This document shows, piece after piece, positions 1 to 10,082 of a stretch of 64,000 nt of DNA. The position numbers were made by a program, and so were the translations under genes. The notes under the pieces were generated by a model that was not told where the DNA came from, made no database searches, and saw only the letters and a program-made list of their open reading frames with translations. Positions within the stretch are counted from its first letter, which is position 1; each line of letters starts with the position of its first letter. The DNA comes from Marinifilum fragile JCM 15579 (GTDB lineage: Bacteria; Bacteroidota; Bacteroidia; Bacteroidales; Marinifilaceae), in the NCBI RefSeq assembly GCF_001310955.1, contig NZ_BAZX01000004.1:186001-250000 (forward strand), written 5' to 3'.

Positions 1-396
1 GTAGAAGATGGACCAACTTTAACTCATGGTGAAATGAAGATTGGAGCTGGTACAATTGCAGCACGTAAATTTGGTGCAGCAGAGGAAATTGATGCCCGTC
101 CATACCTTGTTGGTAAATTAAAAGAGACCTATGAAATTTACCCAGGAATTGGGAATACTTTGCCTGCAATGGGGTATTCGGATCAGCAGTTAAAAGATCT
201 TGAAGCTACTATTAATGCCAGCGATTGCGATACTGTTATTATTGGTACTCCAATAGATTTAAATAGAATCATCAATATTAAGAAGCCAAACACGCGTGTT
301 TATTATGATTTGGAAGAAATTGGTTATCCAAAAATGTCTCATATTATCAACCAATTTGTAAAAGATTATAATTTAATTCAAGAAACTGTTGAGTGA
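1..396 (+). CDS. COG2403-type predicted GTPase / cyclic 2,3-diphosphoglycerate synthetase-like protein, C-terminal part
   Basis: The reading frame is open from base 1, so the gene begins outside the window; 131 C-terminal residues are present. The segment GEMKIGAGTIAARKFGA, followed by a stretch ending in VIIGTPIDLNRII and then YYDLEEIG, resembles the C-terminal part of COG2403 proteins (P-loop proteins related to cyclic 2,3-diphosphoglycerate synthetase). The N-terminal P-loop cannot be seen. The cellular role of the bacterial members is poorly known. A strong hairpin follows the stop, so this is probably the last gene of its transcript. The family call rests on recalled similarity only. Confidence 0.7.
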   Translation, partial: VEDGPTLTHGEMKIGAGTIAARKFGAAEEIDARPYLVGKLKETYEIYPGIGNTLPAMGYSDQQLKDLEATINASDCDTVIIGTPIDLNRIINIKKPNTRVYYDLEEIGYPKMSHIINQFVKDYNLIQETVE

Positions 397-421
397 TTAT
401 ATAATTGATTAAAGGTGATGA

Positions 422-458
422 AAGAGGAGCAGATTTTTTTTCTGTTCCTCTTATGTTT
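422..458 (+). terminator. Rho-independent terminator after the COG2403 gene
   Basis: A 12-bp stem (422-433 with 441-452, one G-T wobble) closes on a 7-T loop and is followed by ATGTTTTT. It lies 25 bases after the stop codon and separates the partial gene from the histidine kinase. Confidence 0.75.
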
Positions 459-616
459 TTGGATTATAACTGTTAGCTTAAATTGTTTAAAATATATGCT
501 TTAAATTAGTTCTGTTAATAATAACCTTTTTAAGGAATTAGAGTATAAAAGCTATTGTGTCCTATTTTATAAGCAATAAAAGACATTACTAAAAACTACT
601 ATCTGAATTATTATCT

Positions 617-3118
617 ATGAACGACTCTATTCTTCTTGGACTCGTGCAAAATGCAGCTATATTATTAAGTTTTAGTATTTTTTGCGAGTATATGTGGGTA
701 AATAAAACCAAATTATCCCCTCTATATCGTCAAGTTCTTTTTGGTGGTATTATTGGATCTATTGGTATCATTCTAATGATGACATCATGGAAGGGATCTG
801 CGGGAATTGTTTTTGATACCAGGTCTATTATTCTTTCAATATCAGGATTATTTTTTGGTGCAATACCAACAGTTATTGCTATGCTTATTACCAGTACCTA
901 TAGATTTTTTATGGGAGGAGATGGTATAATAATGGGAATAGCAGTAATAATTTGTTCTGGAACAATAGGGATTTTATGGAGAGAGCTATTAACCCGAGTA
1001 GACCATCAACTTAAATGGGTAGAATTATTACTCATGGGATTGATTGTGCACATTGCAATGTTGTTTTGCACCTTACTTCTTCCTTCCGAAAAAATCTATT
1101 CTACGCTCTCATATCTTGTTCTACCCCTTCTCACAATTTATCCAATTGTAAATATGTTGTTGGGATTGTTTATGCAGCGACAAATGCAAAATGTGAATAA
1201 TAGAACCATCTTATCTTCAACCGAAGAAAAATATTCAAGATTGTATGGGAGTATGTCGGATGCTTATGTTGTTATGGACATAGAGTATAATATACTCGAA
1301 GGTAACAAAGCTTTGCAAGATGTATTAGGGTATTCAGAAAAAGATTTGTTAAGTACAAATTTTAAAAATATAACGCCTCAAAAGTGGATTCATATTGATG
1401 AACAAATAATAAATAATGAAGTTCTAATAAATGGAAGTTCTCAAGTTTATGAAAAGGAATGTATAAAGAAAGATGGATCCATCGCACCCGTTGAATTGAG
1501 AGTTCATTTAATGAAGGATGAACAGGATGAAATCGTGGGTTATTGGGCTATTTTAAGAGATATTAGTATAAGAAAAAATGCTTTAAAGCAGATTGATAAT
1601 GAGAGAGCCAGATTGGAAACGATTTTGGAAACAGTTCCAGAAATGATTTGGTTAAAAAATACAGAAGGGGAATATTTGGCCTGTAATAATAATTTTGCGG
1701 AGTTTATTGGTGTTAAGGAGGAAGAATTAATTGGGAAGTCTGATTTTGAAATTGATATTAATCCTGAAATGGCTGAATTTTATTTTAAGAAAGATTTGGA
1801 AGTAATAAAATCTGCTAATACCATACGATTTGTGAATTGGGCCAAATCAGTTAATACAGATGAGGAGGTTCTTACAGAGACTATAAAAACTCCAATGTAC
1901 GATTCTATTGGCAATGTCACGGGAGTTTTGGGGGTGTCCAGAGATATATCAGAAATTAAAAAGGCTGAAGAAGAACTCAGAAAGGCCAAAGAGAAAGCAG
2001 AAGAATCTGATAAATTAAAATCAATATTCTTGGCCAATATGAGTCATGAAATTCGTACTCCAATGAATGCAATTATGGGATTTTCGGAACTTTTAATTGA
2101 TTCAGAAATCAAAGAGGTAGAACGTATGCAGTATGTCAATATCATTCAACAGTCCGGCAATCGTTTAGTCCAGATAATTGATGATATTGTTGATCTTTCT
2201 AAATTGGAAATGAGCCAAATTACACTCAAGAATGCTGATTTTTATTTGTTCTCATTGATGAAAGAAAGTCTGGAGATTCATAAGAATCGGGATCTAATTA
2301 AAAGTAAGCCCAATTTGGAATTGGCAGTAAAATCAAGTCCTGAGATTGAATGTTTAAAATTGCATTCTGATAGTACAAGAATTCAACAGATATTAGATAA
2401 TTTGATTGAAAATTCTATTAAGTTTTCTGAATCTGGAAGAGTCGAAATTGGATGCAAGATGATAGAATCTAATGATCAAGAATTTGTAGAGATATATGTA
2501 AAAGATGATGGCATTGGAATTCCAAAGAATAGACAAGGAGTAATATTTGAAAGATTTAGACAAGGTGACGAAGAACATTTTATTGAAGGAGCTGGTCTGG
2601 GACTAAGTATAAGTAGAGGTTTGGTAGAGTTACTTGGTGGAACAATACGATTTGAATCAGAAGTTGGAATTGGAAGTACATTCTATTTTACAATACCGGT
2701 TGGTAAATCGAAACTTCTTAATCTACATGATGGTACTGAAAATAAGAAAGAGCGGATAGGATCAAAGAAAGTACTTATTGCTGAGAATGATTACAATTCA
2801 TTTTTGTACGTTAAAAAATTATTTGAAGATCAAGATGTAGAGGTGTCATTTGCTGAAAATAGTATGGAAATGCTTGATAAATTGAAGCAATTATCTCCTG
2901 ATTTATTAATTATGGATTTAAATATTCCAGGCAGAGATAGCATGAAATGTATAGATGAAATTAAAAAATCAGAAATTGCAACGAAAATAATCGTCCAAAG
3001 CTCTTATGTTTTTAAAGAGGAAGAGGAAAAATGTATGAAAGCAAGTTGTGATGGATATCTTACAAAACCTTTCAGCAAGGAAGAGTTATTTGTACAAGTA
3101 CGTAAGGCACTAGCTTGA
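617..3118 (+). CDS. Hybrid sensor histidine kinase: 5TMR-LYT membrane domain, two PAS, HisKA, HATPase, receiver
   Basis: An 833-residue membrane sensor. Residues 1 to about 190 form a multi-helix region; its FDTRSIILSISGLFFG stretch and following YRFFMGGDG match the LytS-type 5TM receptor domain. Two PAS domains follow (about 205-320 and 325-450). The dimerisation/phosphoacceptor domain carries SHEIRTP with the phosphorylatable His at residue 477. The ATPase domain has its N box (DNLIENSIKF), DDGIGIP and GAGLGLSI. The C-terminal receiver has the acceptor Asp at about residue 767 (LIMDLNIPG) and the Lys of YLTKPF. No response regulator with an output domain lies next to it, so the target is unknown. 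Its stop abuts the stop of the convergent DMT gene with no spacer. Confidence 0.9.
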   Translation: MNDSILLGLVQNAAILLSFSIFCEYMWVNKTKLSPLYRQVLFGGIIGSIGIILMMTSWKGSAGIVFDTRSIILSISGLFFGAIPTVIAMLITSTYRFFMGGDGIIMGIAVIICSGTIGILWRELLTRVDHQLKWVELLLMGLIVHIAMLFCTLLLPSEKIYSTLSYLVLPLLTIYPIVNMLLGLFMQRQMQNVNNRTILSSTEEKYSRLYGSMSDAYVVMDIEYNILEGNKALQDVLGYSEKDLLSTNFKNITPQKWIHIDEQIINNEVLINGSSQVYEKECIKKDGSIAPVELRVHLMKDEQDEIVGYWAILRDISIRKNALKQIDNERARLETILETVPEMIWLKNTEGEYLACNNNFAEFIGVKEEELIGKSDFEIDINPEMAEFYFKKDLEVIKSANTIRFVNWAKSVNTDEEVLTETIKTPMYDSIGNVTGVLGVSRDISEIKKAEEELRKAKEKAEESDKLKSIFLANMSHEIRTPMNAIMGFSELLIDSEIKEVERMQYVNIIQQSGNRLVQIIDDIVDLSKLEMSQITLKNADFYLFSLMKESLEIHKNRDLIKSKPNLELAVKSSPEIECLKLHSDSTRIQQILDNLIENSIKFSESGRVEIGCKMIESNDQEFVEIYVKDDGIGIPKNRQGVIFERFRQGDEEHFIEGAGLGLSISRGLVELLGGTIRFESEVGIGSTFYFTIPVGKSKLLNLHDGTENKKERIGSKKVLIAENDYNSFLYVKKLFEDQDVEVSFAENSMEMLDKLKQLSPDLLIMDLNIPGRDSMKCIDEIKKSEIATKIIVQSSYVFKEEEEKCMKASCDGYLTKPFSKEELFVQVRKALA

Positions 3119-4021
3119 TTATTTCTTTTTAGAAATGATATCGGCCATGGTAATGGTTAAAATTCCCAGGATGGTTAAGCAACCTCCTAACAGTTGATTC
3201 ACATTGGGAAGTATTCCCATTAAAAGAAAGGCGCCAGCAACAATAAAAATACTTCTCGATGTGCCAATTAATGTTGTTATGGATGCATCAACATATTTTA
3301 GAGAGGCAAATGTAAGAAGTATTCCTAAGAAAGGACCAAAAAATGAGCCTGTTGTGATATAGAGAACAGACTGAAGGCTATAAGTTGGTAATTCTTGTTT
3401 TGCAACCAAATAGCTTGCGAATCCTACAAACAGAAATAAGTTTCTGCAAACAGTTATCATTGTAGTTGGAATATTTTTAATTTCTGATCTGGCAAGCACA
3501 AGACTTACGCCATAGAATAGTGCAAATACCAAGGCACTTATACTAGCAGGAGTTAGCAAAGTTTGCCATTCGAAATCTGAGTTATTGGTGTTCATTAAAA
3601 AAACACCAGATAATGTAATAAATACCCCAATAATGGAAGTAAAACCATATCTGATTTGATAGAATAAAAAACCAATAAGAATTACAAAAATTGGACTGGT
3701 GTTAGCAAGAAAAGATACAATTGCCGGGTTTTCGGTAAGTTTTATCGATAGAAAAAATGCCGTTATTGAGATGAACTCTGATAGACCAATTAGGAGAAGA
3801 ATTCTTTTTGATTTTTTCGTTAAACTTTTTAATCCCTTTCGTTGAGTGAAAAATAGGTTGTAAAGTAAGTTGTAAATTAAAGCTAAACCAAACCATAAGA
3901 TCCCAAAAGAAGCCAAATCAACATCTTTCATGGCCATTTTACTAAACAAGTAAACATTTGAAAAGCTTATGGTTGCAGTTAGTGCAAGTGCAATACCTTT
4001 GACTTTAGATTTATAATTCAT
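3119..4021 (-). CDS. EamA/DMT-family transporter (10 TM)
   Basis: A 300-residue, very hydrophobic protein with two EamA halves of about five helices each. The first repeat starts IALALTATISFSNVYLFSKMA and the second lies around residues 155-295. Length and layout fit the drug/metabolite transporter superfamily (RhaT/EamA type), which usually exports metabolites or amino acids; the substrate cannot be told. A Bacteroidota -7 element lies 30 bases upstream. A second EamA transporter at 49453-50352 is of the same family and size but clearly divergent. Confidence 0.85.
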   Translation of the reverse strand: MNYKSKVKGIALALTATISFSNVYLFSKMAMKDVDLASFGILWFGLALIYNLLYNLFFTQRKGLKSLTKKSKRILLLIGLSEFISITAFFLSIKLTENPAIVSFLANTSPIFVILIGFLFYQIRYGFTSIIGVFITLSGVFLMNTNNSDFEWQTLLTPASISALVFALFYGVSLVLARSEIKNIPTTMITVCRNLFLFVGFASYLVAKQELPTYSLQSVLYITTGSFFGPFLGILLTFASLKYVDASITTLIGTSRSIFIVAGAFLLMGILPNVNQLLGGCLTILGILTITMADIISKKK

Positions 4022-4051
4022 TGTGCTTTAAATAATGGCAACAAATGTATT

Positions 4052-4059
4052 TAAAATTT
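4052..4059 (-). promoter_or_regulatory. Putative promoter (-7 element) of the DMT transporter
   Basis: Read on the minus strand the sequence is TACATTTG, a full match to the Bacteroidota -7 consensus TAnnTTTG. It is placed to start transcription about 25 bases before the ATG at 4021. I see no good -33 element, so confidence is moderate. Confidence 0.45.
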
Positions 4060-4115
4060 GATGATTTATTTAAGTAGCTTGCATTTTGCCGATAATTATT
4101 GATATATTCGTTCGT

Positions 4116-4418
4116 ATGGAACTAAATTTGATATTGGCAGCATTGGCAACCTATGTGCTGAATATGCCATTTGGCTATGTTCGTCAGGGATTTAAAAAGT
4201 TTTCGGTGATGTGGTTTATTGCCATCCATGCTCCAATTCCTTTCGTTGTTTTGTTTCGCAAACTGTTCGGATTAGGATTTGAGTTGTATACCTACCCAAT
4301 AATGGTAACTTCATTTTTTCTGGGACAATTTACAGGTAAGAAGGCTAGAATTTATTGCGATGGCAAAAGGGTGAAGGAAGATGTGGAAATTTACGATACA
4401 AAAAAAGACCGGGACTGA
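4116..4418 (+). CDS. Small membrane protein of unknown function
   Basis: A 100-residue protein starting MELNLILAALATYVLNMPFG. The open frame begins at a TTG at 4086, but the ATG at 4116 gives a cleaner N-terminal membrane helix. Three hydrophobic segments (about residues 3-20, 35-52 and 60-78) precede a short basic and acidic cytoplasmic tail containing KKARIYCDGKRVKED. I recognise no family. It sits alone between two minus-strand units, and its stop codon falls inside the loop of a terminator hairpin. That arrangement and the orderly hydrophobic pattern favour a real gene. Confidence 0.6.
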   Translation: MELNLILAALATYVLNMPFGYVRQGFKKFSVMWFIAIHAPIPFVVLFRKLFGLGFELYTYPIMVTSFFLGQFTGKKARIYCDGKRVKEDVEIYDTKKDRD

Positions 4419-4430
4419 TCCGGTCTTTTT
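4402..4430. terminator. Bidirectional terminator overlapping a stop codon
   Basis: An 11-bp perfect stem (AAAAAGACCGG at 4402-4412, CCGGTCTTTTT at 4420-4430) with a 7-base loop. It has a U-tract in both directions, so it can serve both the small membrane gene and pgi, whose stop is at 4450. The TGA of the plus-strand gene lies in the loop (4416-4418). Confidence 0.85.
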
Positions 4431-4449
4431 GATATCATCAATTTAGATT

Positions 4450-5790
4450 TTATAATCTTTCTTTGATTTTTGCAGATTCTTCTTCGAAACCTGGTTTCTC
4501 AAGCAATGCAAACATATTGCTTTTGTACGCTTCAACCCCTGGTTGATCGAATGGATTTACATCCAAGATGTATCCACTAACACCACAAGCAATTTCGAAG
4601 AAATAAAGCAACTCACCCAAATAGAATTCATTTAGTTGAGGCATTTCAATTTTTAGATTAGGAACACCACCATCAACATGTGCCAATTGAGTTCCCAATT
4701 CAGCCATTTTATTTACTTCATCAACACGTTTTCCAGCAAGATAATTTAACTTGTCCAAGTTGTCTTTATCTTCAGGAATCAATACAGTGTGGTTTGGCTT
4801 AGCAACAGAAATTACAGTTTCGAATATATTTCTCTGTCCTTCCTGAATATACTGTCCCATAGAGTGAAGGTCACTAGTGAAATCAACGCTTGCAGGGAAA
4901 ATACCTTTGTTTTCTTTACCTTCACTTTCGCCGTAAAGTTGTTTCCACCATTCAGCAACATTATGAAGTTTTGGATTGTAGTTGGCAAGAATTTCGATGC
5001 CTTTTCCTTTTTGGTATAGAGCATTTCTGGTAGCAGCATAAAGCAATGCCGGGTTTTCTTCAAAAGCTGCTGCAACCGAATAGTCTTGCATTGATTTTGC
5101 TCCTTTTACCAAGGCTTTAATATCATGCCCAGCAACAGCAATTGGTAATAATCCAACAGGTGTTAATACAGAATAACGCCCACCAACATTGTCAGGAATT
5201 ACAAATGTTTTATAGCCTTCCTGATCAGCAAGGGTTCTTAAAGCACCTTTTGATTCATCAGTAATGGCAACGATTCTTTCACGAGCTTCTTCTTTACCTA
5301 CTTGCTCTTCCAACATTTCTTTCAATAAACGAAAAGCGATAGCAGGCTCCGTTGTTGTTCCTGATTTTGATATTACACAAATACCAAATTCGATGCTTTT
5401 CAAAATATCTGTTAATTCGTATAGGTAATCTTCACTAATGTTCTGACCAGCATAAAGTACCAAAGGGTTTTCATCTCCAGAATTTAGGTGATCAAAACTG
5501 TGAGCAAGTGCATCATTAACAGCTTTTGCACCAAGGTATGAACCACCAATACCCACAACTACCAATACTTCAACTTTATCCTTTAATGATTTTGCAGTGG
5601 CTTCAATGTCATTTAATTCTGCTTCAGTAATTCTTGAAGGCAAATCAACCCAACCAACAAAATCATTTCCTTTTCCGGTTCCTTCGTGAAGGGAAATAAG
5701 GTGTTTTTTACTGCTTTCTTCAAACTTAAAAATCTCTTCCTTACTTACAAAGTCAAGAGATTTGTCGATACTCAATTTAATGTGTTCCAT
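4450..5790 (-). CDS. pgi: Glucose-6-phosphate isomerase
   Basis: Interconverts glucose 6-phosphate and fructose 6-phosphate in cytoplasmic glycolysis and gluconeogenesis. The 446-residue length is typical of the short bacterial form. The sugar-isomerase signatures are visible: [14 protein letters not shown], the phosphate-binding SKSGTTTE, and the family signature [16 protein letters not shown]. The N-terminus [15 protein letters not shown] is conventional. It is the last gene of the lysS-gpsA-pgi set and ends just before a bidirectional terminator. The 143-base gap to gpsA has no clear promoter. Confidence 0.95.
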   Translation of the reverse strand: MEHIKLSIDKSLDFVSKEEIFKFEESSKKHLISLHEGTGKGNDFVGWVDLPSRITEAELNDIEATAKSLKDKVEVLVVVGIGGSYLGAKAVNDALAHSFDHLNSGDENPLVLYAGQNISEDYLYELTDILKSIEFGICVISKSGTTTEPAIAFRLLKEMLEEQVGKEEARERIVAITDESKGALRTLADQEGYKTFVIPDNVGGRYSVLTPVGLLPIAVAGHDIKALVKGAKSMQDYSVAAAFEENPALLYAATRNALYQKGKGIEILANYNPKLHNVAEWWKQLYGESEGKENKGIFPASVDFTSDLHSMGQYIQEGQRNIFETVISVAKPNHTVLIPEDKDNLDKLNYLAGKRVDEVNKMAELGTQLAHVDGGVPNLKIEMPQLNEFYLGELLYFFEIACGVSGYILDVNPFDQPGVEAYKSNMFALLEKPGFEEESAKIKERL

Positions 5791-5933
5791 TGTGTAGAAA
5801 TTAAGCCTTACATTTTACCTCTATCTGAACCGATACCCCTCCAAATAGTTTGATAGATATAGAATGTAAAAGTTGTATTTAAAAAGTTTATTCTTACGTA
5901 TATCCGCTGCAAAAATACAGCTAAAATTTAAGT

Positions 5934-6929
5934 CTAACGTAAATCTTCTGTTAATAATTTTATTTCTATGGTAGGAGAAATACGTTCGTATAAAATATTG
6001 TAAACAGCCATGGTAATTGGCATATTTACGTTGTAGTGTTCGTTGATTTCTTTGATACATTTAACAGCATAGTATCCCTCAGCAATCATGTGCATTTCAA
6101 GTTGTGCCGTTTTTACAGTATATCCTTTGCCAATCATGGTACCAAAGGTGCGGTTACGGCTAAATTGTGAATAGCATGTTACCAATAAATCACCCAGATA
6201 AGCAGAACTCTTAATGTCGCGGGTAATTGGGTGAACTGTATCTACAAAACGTTTAATTTCTTGTATTGCATTGGAGATAAGTACCGCCTGAAAGTTATCG
6301 CCATAACGAAGTCCATGACAGATTCCCGCCGCAATTGCAAATACATTCTTAAGTACGGCCGAATACTCAGTACCGTATATGTCATCAGAAATAGTAGTTT
6401 TGATATAAGGACATTCTAGGTTAAGAGCCAGCGATCTCGCTTTTTTTGTGTCCTGACATGCAATGGTTAAATACGATAAGCGTTCCATAGCTACCTCTTC
6501 GGCATGACAAGGTCCTGAAATAATACCAATGCTATCTAATGGTACATTATAATGTTCGTTAAAGAATTCACCAATAATCATATTCTCATCTGGAACAATA
6601 CCTTTAATTGCCGAAACAATAATCTTATCTTCTAAGCTAACCGTTAATTTCTTTAAAGCATCTTTTAAGAAAGCCGACGGAACTGCAAATATGATCACAT
6701 CCGAATTTTTAATTGCTTCATTCAAATTGTTGTAGAACTCAATGTGATTAAGATCGAATTCAACTCCAGTTAGATATCTTGGGTTGTGACTAAGTTGTTT
6801 AAATTGTTTGATGGTATCAAGGTTTCGCATGTACCAGTTAAGCTTCAGATCATTTTCGCGAAGTATTTTTGCGATTGCTGTAGCCCAACTACCACCTCCA
6901 ATAATGGCAATTCTCGACGATTCGTTCAT
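5934..6929 (-). CDS. gpsA: Glycerol-3-phosphate dehydrogenase [NAD(P)+]
   Basis: Makes sn-glycerol 3-phosphate from dihydroxyacetone phosphate for phospholipid synthesis. The protein has 331 residues. The N-terminal Rossmann motif is IIGGGSWATAIAKIL. The NAD-binding region VIFAVPSAFLKDAL and the catalytic-Lys region TEYSAVLKNVFAIAAG are in place, and the substrate-binding helix contains the LGDLLVTCYS..SRNRTFG pattern of the family. It lies between lysS and pgi on the same strand, tying lipid precursor supply to glycolysis. Confidence 0.95.
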   Translation of the reverse strand: MNESSRIAIIGGGSWATAIAKILRENDLKLNWYMRNLDTIKQFKQLSHNPRYLTGVEFDLNHIEFYNNLNEAIKNSDVIIFAVPSAFLKDALKKLTVSLEDKIIVSAIKGIVPDENMIIGEFFNEHYNVPLDSIGIISGPCHAEEVAMERLSYLTIACQDTKKARSLALNLECPYIKTTISDDIYGTEYSAVLKNVFAIAAGICHGLRYGDNFQAVLISNAIQEIKRFVDTVHPITRDIKSSAYLGDLLVTCYSQFSRNRTFGTMIGKGYTVKTAQLEMHMIAEGYYAVKCIKEINEHYNVNMPITMAVYNILYERISPTIEIKLLTEDLR

Positions 6930-6999
6930 ATTTTATTGCTAAGTCTTTTTAAAATAGAGAGTTGTTTTTGTAAGTAACAGATCTCTAATTTAATAAATA

Positions 7000-7030
7000 T
7001 CGGAGGAAGGGAAAAATTCCCAACCTCCGA
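7000..7030 (-). terminator. Hairpin between lysS and gpsA
   Basis: A 7-bp outer stem (7000-7006 with 7024-7030), an AA/AA internal loop and a 5-bp inner stem (7009-7013 with 7017-7021). On the minus strand it is followed by TATTTATTAAAT rather than a clean U-run. It may terminate part of the lysS transcript and so reduce gpsA-pgi expression; full termination is not certain. Confidence 0.6.
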
Positions 7031-7058
7031 TCATGTTATATTTCCTAATAAAATAAGT

Positions 7059-8780
7059 TTAAGCTAACCAAGCTTTTACTTCATCCTGACTAGGATTATT
7101 TAAACCCATTTTTAATTTTTTGTTCCAACCACAAATATCTTGGTGCAGTTTGGTAGCTTTTTCCTCTTTAAGAGCTTCTACAGTTTGGAAACCGGCTTTA
7201 CGAATAATAGGCATCCATTCTGGAGCAATTCCTAATTCAATAAATTTTTCATCACTATCAACTGCAGCTTTTTTCTCTGGTCTCATTTGTGGAAAAAATA
7301 GTACATCCTGAATTGAATGAGAGTTGGTCATCAACATGGTTAAGCGGTCTATACCAATACCCATACCCGATGTAGGAGGCATACCATATTCAAGAGAACG
7401 AACAAAGTCCATATCAATAAACATTGCTTCGTCATCTCCTTTTTCGCTCAATCTCATTTGTTCTTGGAATCTTTCCAACTGATCGATAGGATCATTTAAC
7501 TCAGAGTAGGCATTACAAACTTCCTTACCGTTCACCATAAGCTCAAAACGCTCGGTTAACTCAGGATTATCTCTATGTTTTTTACAAAGAGGAGACATTT
7601 CGATTGGATAGTCAGTAATGAAAGTTGGTTGAATGTAGTTGCCTTCACATTTTTCACCAAAGATCTCATCAATTAACTTTCCTTTACCAAAAGTTTCGTC
7701 AACCTCAATATTTAATTGCTTACAAACATCGCGAAGTTCATCTTCATTCATTCCGTTGATGTCAATTCCTGTGTGCTCTTTAATAGAGTCAATCATAGAA
7801 ATACGTTTGAATGGACGCTTGAAATCAATTTCTTTGTCTCCCACTTGTACTTTAGTTGTACCATGAAGATCTAAAGCAACTTTTTCAATCATCTCTTCGG
7901 TGAAATCCATCATCCAGTTGTAGTCTTTGTAGGCTACATAGATTTCCATTACAGTAAATTCAGGATTGTGAGTTCTGTCCATACCTTCATTACGGAAATC
8001 TTTTGCAAACTCATAAACACCATCAAATCCACCAACAATAAGTCTCTTTAGATACAATTCGTTGGCAATACGCATGTACAATGGAATATCTAAAGCATTG
8101 TGATGAGTGATAAATGGACGAGCCGATGCACCACCTGGAATTGCTTGCAAAATTGGAGTTTCAACCTCAAGATATCCCTTGCTGTTGAACAACTCGCGCA
8201 TTGAGTTAATGATTTTAGTTCTTTTCAAAAACACTTCTTTTACATCCGGATTTACTACCAAATCAACGTAACGCTGACGGTAACGCATTTCAGGATCACT
8301 AAAAGCATCGTATACTTTTCCGTCTTTTTCTTTTACGATAGGAAGAGGACGGACTGATTTTGAAAGAACTGTCATTTCGGTTGTATGAACAGAAGTTTCT
8401 CCAACCTTTGTTTTAAATACGTATCCCTTAATTCCAATAAAATCTCCAATATCCAAAAGCTTTTTGAATACTGTGTTGTAAAGAGTTTTATCCTCTTCAG
8501 GGCAAATAGAATCGCGGGCAATGTATACCTGAATTCTTCCTTTTGAATCCTGAAGTTCAATAAAAGAAGCTTTACCCATAATTCTTCTGCTCATTATTCT
8601 ACCTGCAATACAAACCTCTTGTAGGTTGTTTTTTTCAGGATCGAAATCTTTCAGAATATCTGTAGAATAATTATTTACATGATATTGTGCTGCAGGAAAT
8701 GGGTTGATGCCCAAATTCTGCATTTCCTTTAGGGAATTTCTTCTAATGATCTCTTGTTCACTAAGTTCTAACGCATTCAT
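7059..8780 (-). CDS. lysS: Lysyl-tRNA synthetase, class II
   Basis: Charges tRNA-Lys in the cytoplasm. The 573 residues include an N-terminal OB-fold ([21 protein letters not shown]) and the class II core: motif 1 ([17 protein letters not shown]), motif 2 ([18 protein letters not shown]) and motif 3 ([12 protein letters not shown]). The open frame extends to 8831, but the ATG at 8780 ([10 protein letters not shown]) is chosen because a promoter -7 element lies at 8809-8816, inside the longer version. A C-terminal extension after motif 3 (about 70 residues, [18 protein letters not shown]) is seen in other Bacteroidota LysS proteins as far as I recall. Confidence 0.95.
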   Translation of the reverse strand: MNALELSEQEIIRRNSLKEMQNLGINPFPAAQYHVNNYSTDILKDFDPEKNNLQEVCIAGRIMSRRIMGKASFIELQDSKGRIQVYIARDSICPEEDKTLYNTVFKKLLDIGDFIGIKGYVFKTKVGETSVHTTEMTVLSKSVRPLPIVKEKDGKVYDAFSDPEMRYRQRYVDLVVNPDVKEVFLKRTKIINSMRELFNSKGYLEVETPILQAIPGGASARPFITHHNALDIPLYMRIANELYLKRLIVGGFDGVYEFAKDFRNEGMDRTHNPEFTVMEIYVAYKDYNWMMDFTEEMIEKVALDLHGTTKVQVGDKEIDFKRPFKRISMIDSIKEHTGIDINGMNEDELRDVCKQLNIEVDETFGKGKLIDEIFGEKCEGNYIQPTFITDYPIEMSPLCKKHRDNPELTERFELMVNGKEVCNAYSELNDPIDQLERFQEQMRLSEKGDDEAMFIDMDFVRSLEYGMPPTSGMGIGIDRLTMLMTNSHSIQDVLFFPQMRPEKKAAVDSDEKFIELGIAPEWMPIIRKAGFQTVEALKEEKATKLHQDICGWNKKLKMGLNNPSQDEVKAWLA

Positions 8781-8808
8781 CTTAATCTCAATAAAGTTTA
8801 TTCGGGTG

Positions 8809-8816
8809 CAAAGATA
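8809..8816 (-). promoter_or_regulatory. Putative lysS promoter (-7 element)
   Basis: On the minus strand it reads TATCTTTG and is followed by C, a strong match to TAnnTTTG. Transcription would start near 8803, so translation must start at or below 8780. No well-spaced -33 element was found. Confidence 0.55.
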
Positions 8817-9065
8817 TAATAACCTGAGCAATTTGTGAATTCATCGCTATAAATACTTGTAAAAAAATAAACTAGTTGTAAAATTTTATGCAGTTAGGGC
8901 ATTCAAAATACAGAATATGAGATCATCTGCTTAAAAATTCTTAATTGTAATTGAATATGCATGGTAGTGAGGTTTTTATTTTTTATTATTGCAGCACAAT
9001 TAGCGGTATTTAGATTGAATAAAAATAATATCCAGTGTCAAAAACTAGTTAAAAAGCCCTTTAAA

Positions 9066-9099
9066 TTGAGTGCTAATTCAATCCTTTCGAATACCTTTG
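9066..9099 (+). promoter_or_regulatory. Putative lipA promoter in the divergent lysS-lipA gap
   Basis: TACCTTTG at 9092-9099 matches the -7 consensus, with a TTG at 9066-9068 (spacer 23, longer than ideal). The 423-base gap between lysS and lipA otherwise holds only AT-rich DNA with no open frame and no terminator. The leader of lipA would be about 95 bases. Confidence 0.45.
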
Positions 9100-9203
9100 C
9101 ATGAATTGAAATTTTATTGCAAGAATTATGAATTGTTGTGAAGTTTTAATGTTGATAATTGGTTGCAAAATAGATTATTGACGGAAATAGGGAGAATGTT
9201 GAG

Positions 9204-10082
9204 ATGAAAATAAAAAGAAAGCCAGATTGGCTAAAAATACAGCTGCCAAAAGGTGACGATTATGCCTACGTAAATGGCATTGTTCAAGAACACGGATTGC
9301 ATACAATTTGCTCGAGTGGAAAATGTCCTAATGTTGGAGAGTGTTGGGGAAATGGAACAGCAACATTCATGATTTTGGGAAATATTTGTACAAGAGCATG
9401 TAAATTCTGTAATGTTCCTACCGGAAAACCACTTCCTGCTGATACAAAAGAGCCTAAGAGATTGGCGAGATCAATTAAATTGATGAAGTTAAAGCATGCA
9501 GTTATCACCTCTGTGGATCGTGATGATTTGGAAGATGGAGGATCAAGAATTTGGGCGGAATGCATTAAGGAGATTAAAGCTGCCTGTCCGGGAACTACCA
9601 TGGAAGTTTTAATTCCGGATTTTAATGGAAAAGAAGAGGATGTACAGCGAGTTATCAATGAAAATCCAGAAGTAATTTCTCACAATCTTGAAACGGTTCG
9701 TCGCTTGACACCAGAGGTTAGAAGTCGTGCAAAATACGATCTTAGTTTAAAAGTCTTAAAGCAGATTGCCGATTCAGGAATTGTTGCAAAATCGGGAATC
9801 ATGCTTGGTTTGGGTGAAACCGAAGAGGAGATTTACCAAACGATGGATGATTTGTTAGCTGTTGGAGTTAAGGTAATGACCATAGGTCAATATTTACAAC
9901 CAACCCGTAAACATTTGGAACTTCAGGAATATATAAGTCCAGAACAATTTGAAAAATATAAGCAAGTAGGATTGGAGAAAGGCTTTTCATTTGTTGAAAG
10001 TACTCCACTTGTTCGTTCATCATATCACGCAGAACAACACGTTAATGCACTTAAATTAAAGCAGGTTTTAAAAAATGATTAA
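9204..10082 (+). CDS. lipA: Lipoyl synthase
   Basis: Radical-SAM enzyme that inserts two sulfurs into octanoyl groups on lipoyl domains. The 292 residues carry both iron-sulfur sets: the auxiliary cluster Cys 36, 41 and 47 (CSSGKCPNVGEC) and the radical-SAM cluster Cys 62, 66 and 69 (CTRACKFC). The conserved C-terminal RSSYHA is present. It overlaps the start of lipB by 8 bases, implying translational coupling, so both steps of lipoate assembly are made together. Confidence 0.97.
   Translation: MKIKRKPDWLKIQLPKGDDYAYVNGIVQEHGLHTICSSGKCPNVGECWGNGTATFMILGNICTRACKFCNVPTGKPLPADTKEPKRLARSIKLMKLKHAVITSVDRDDLEDGGSRIWAECIKEIKAACPGTTMEVLIPDFNGKEEDVQRVINENPEVISHNLETVRRLTPEVRSRAKYDLSLKVLKQIADSGIVAKSGIMLGLGETEEEIYQTMDDLLAVGVKVMTIGQYLQPTRKHLELQEYISPEQFEKYKQVGLEKGFSFVESTPLVRSSYHAEQHVNALKLKQVLKND

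Noticed and set aside
4789..5075. Open frames inside pgi on both strands
   Set aside because: They overlap a clearly conserved enzyme gene and have no family resemblance.
8781..8831. Longer N-terminus of lysS
   Set aside because: A promoter element lies within it, and the ATG at 8780 gives the usual LysS start.
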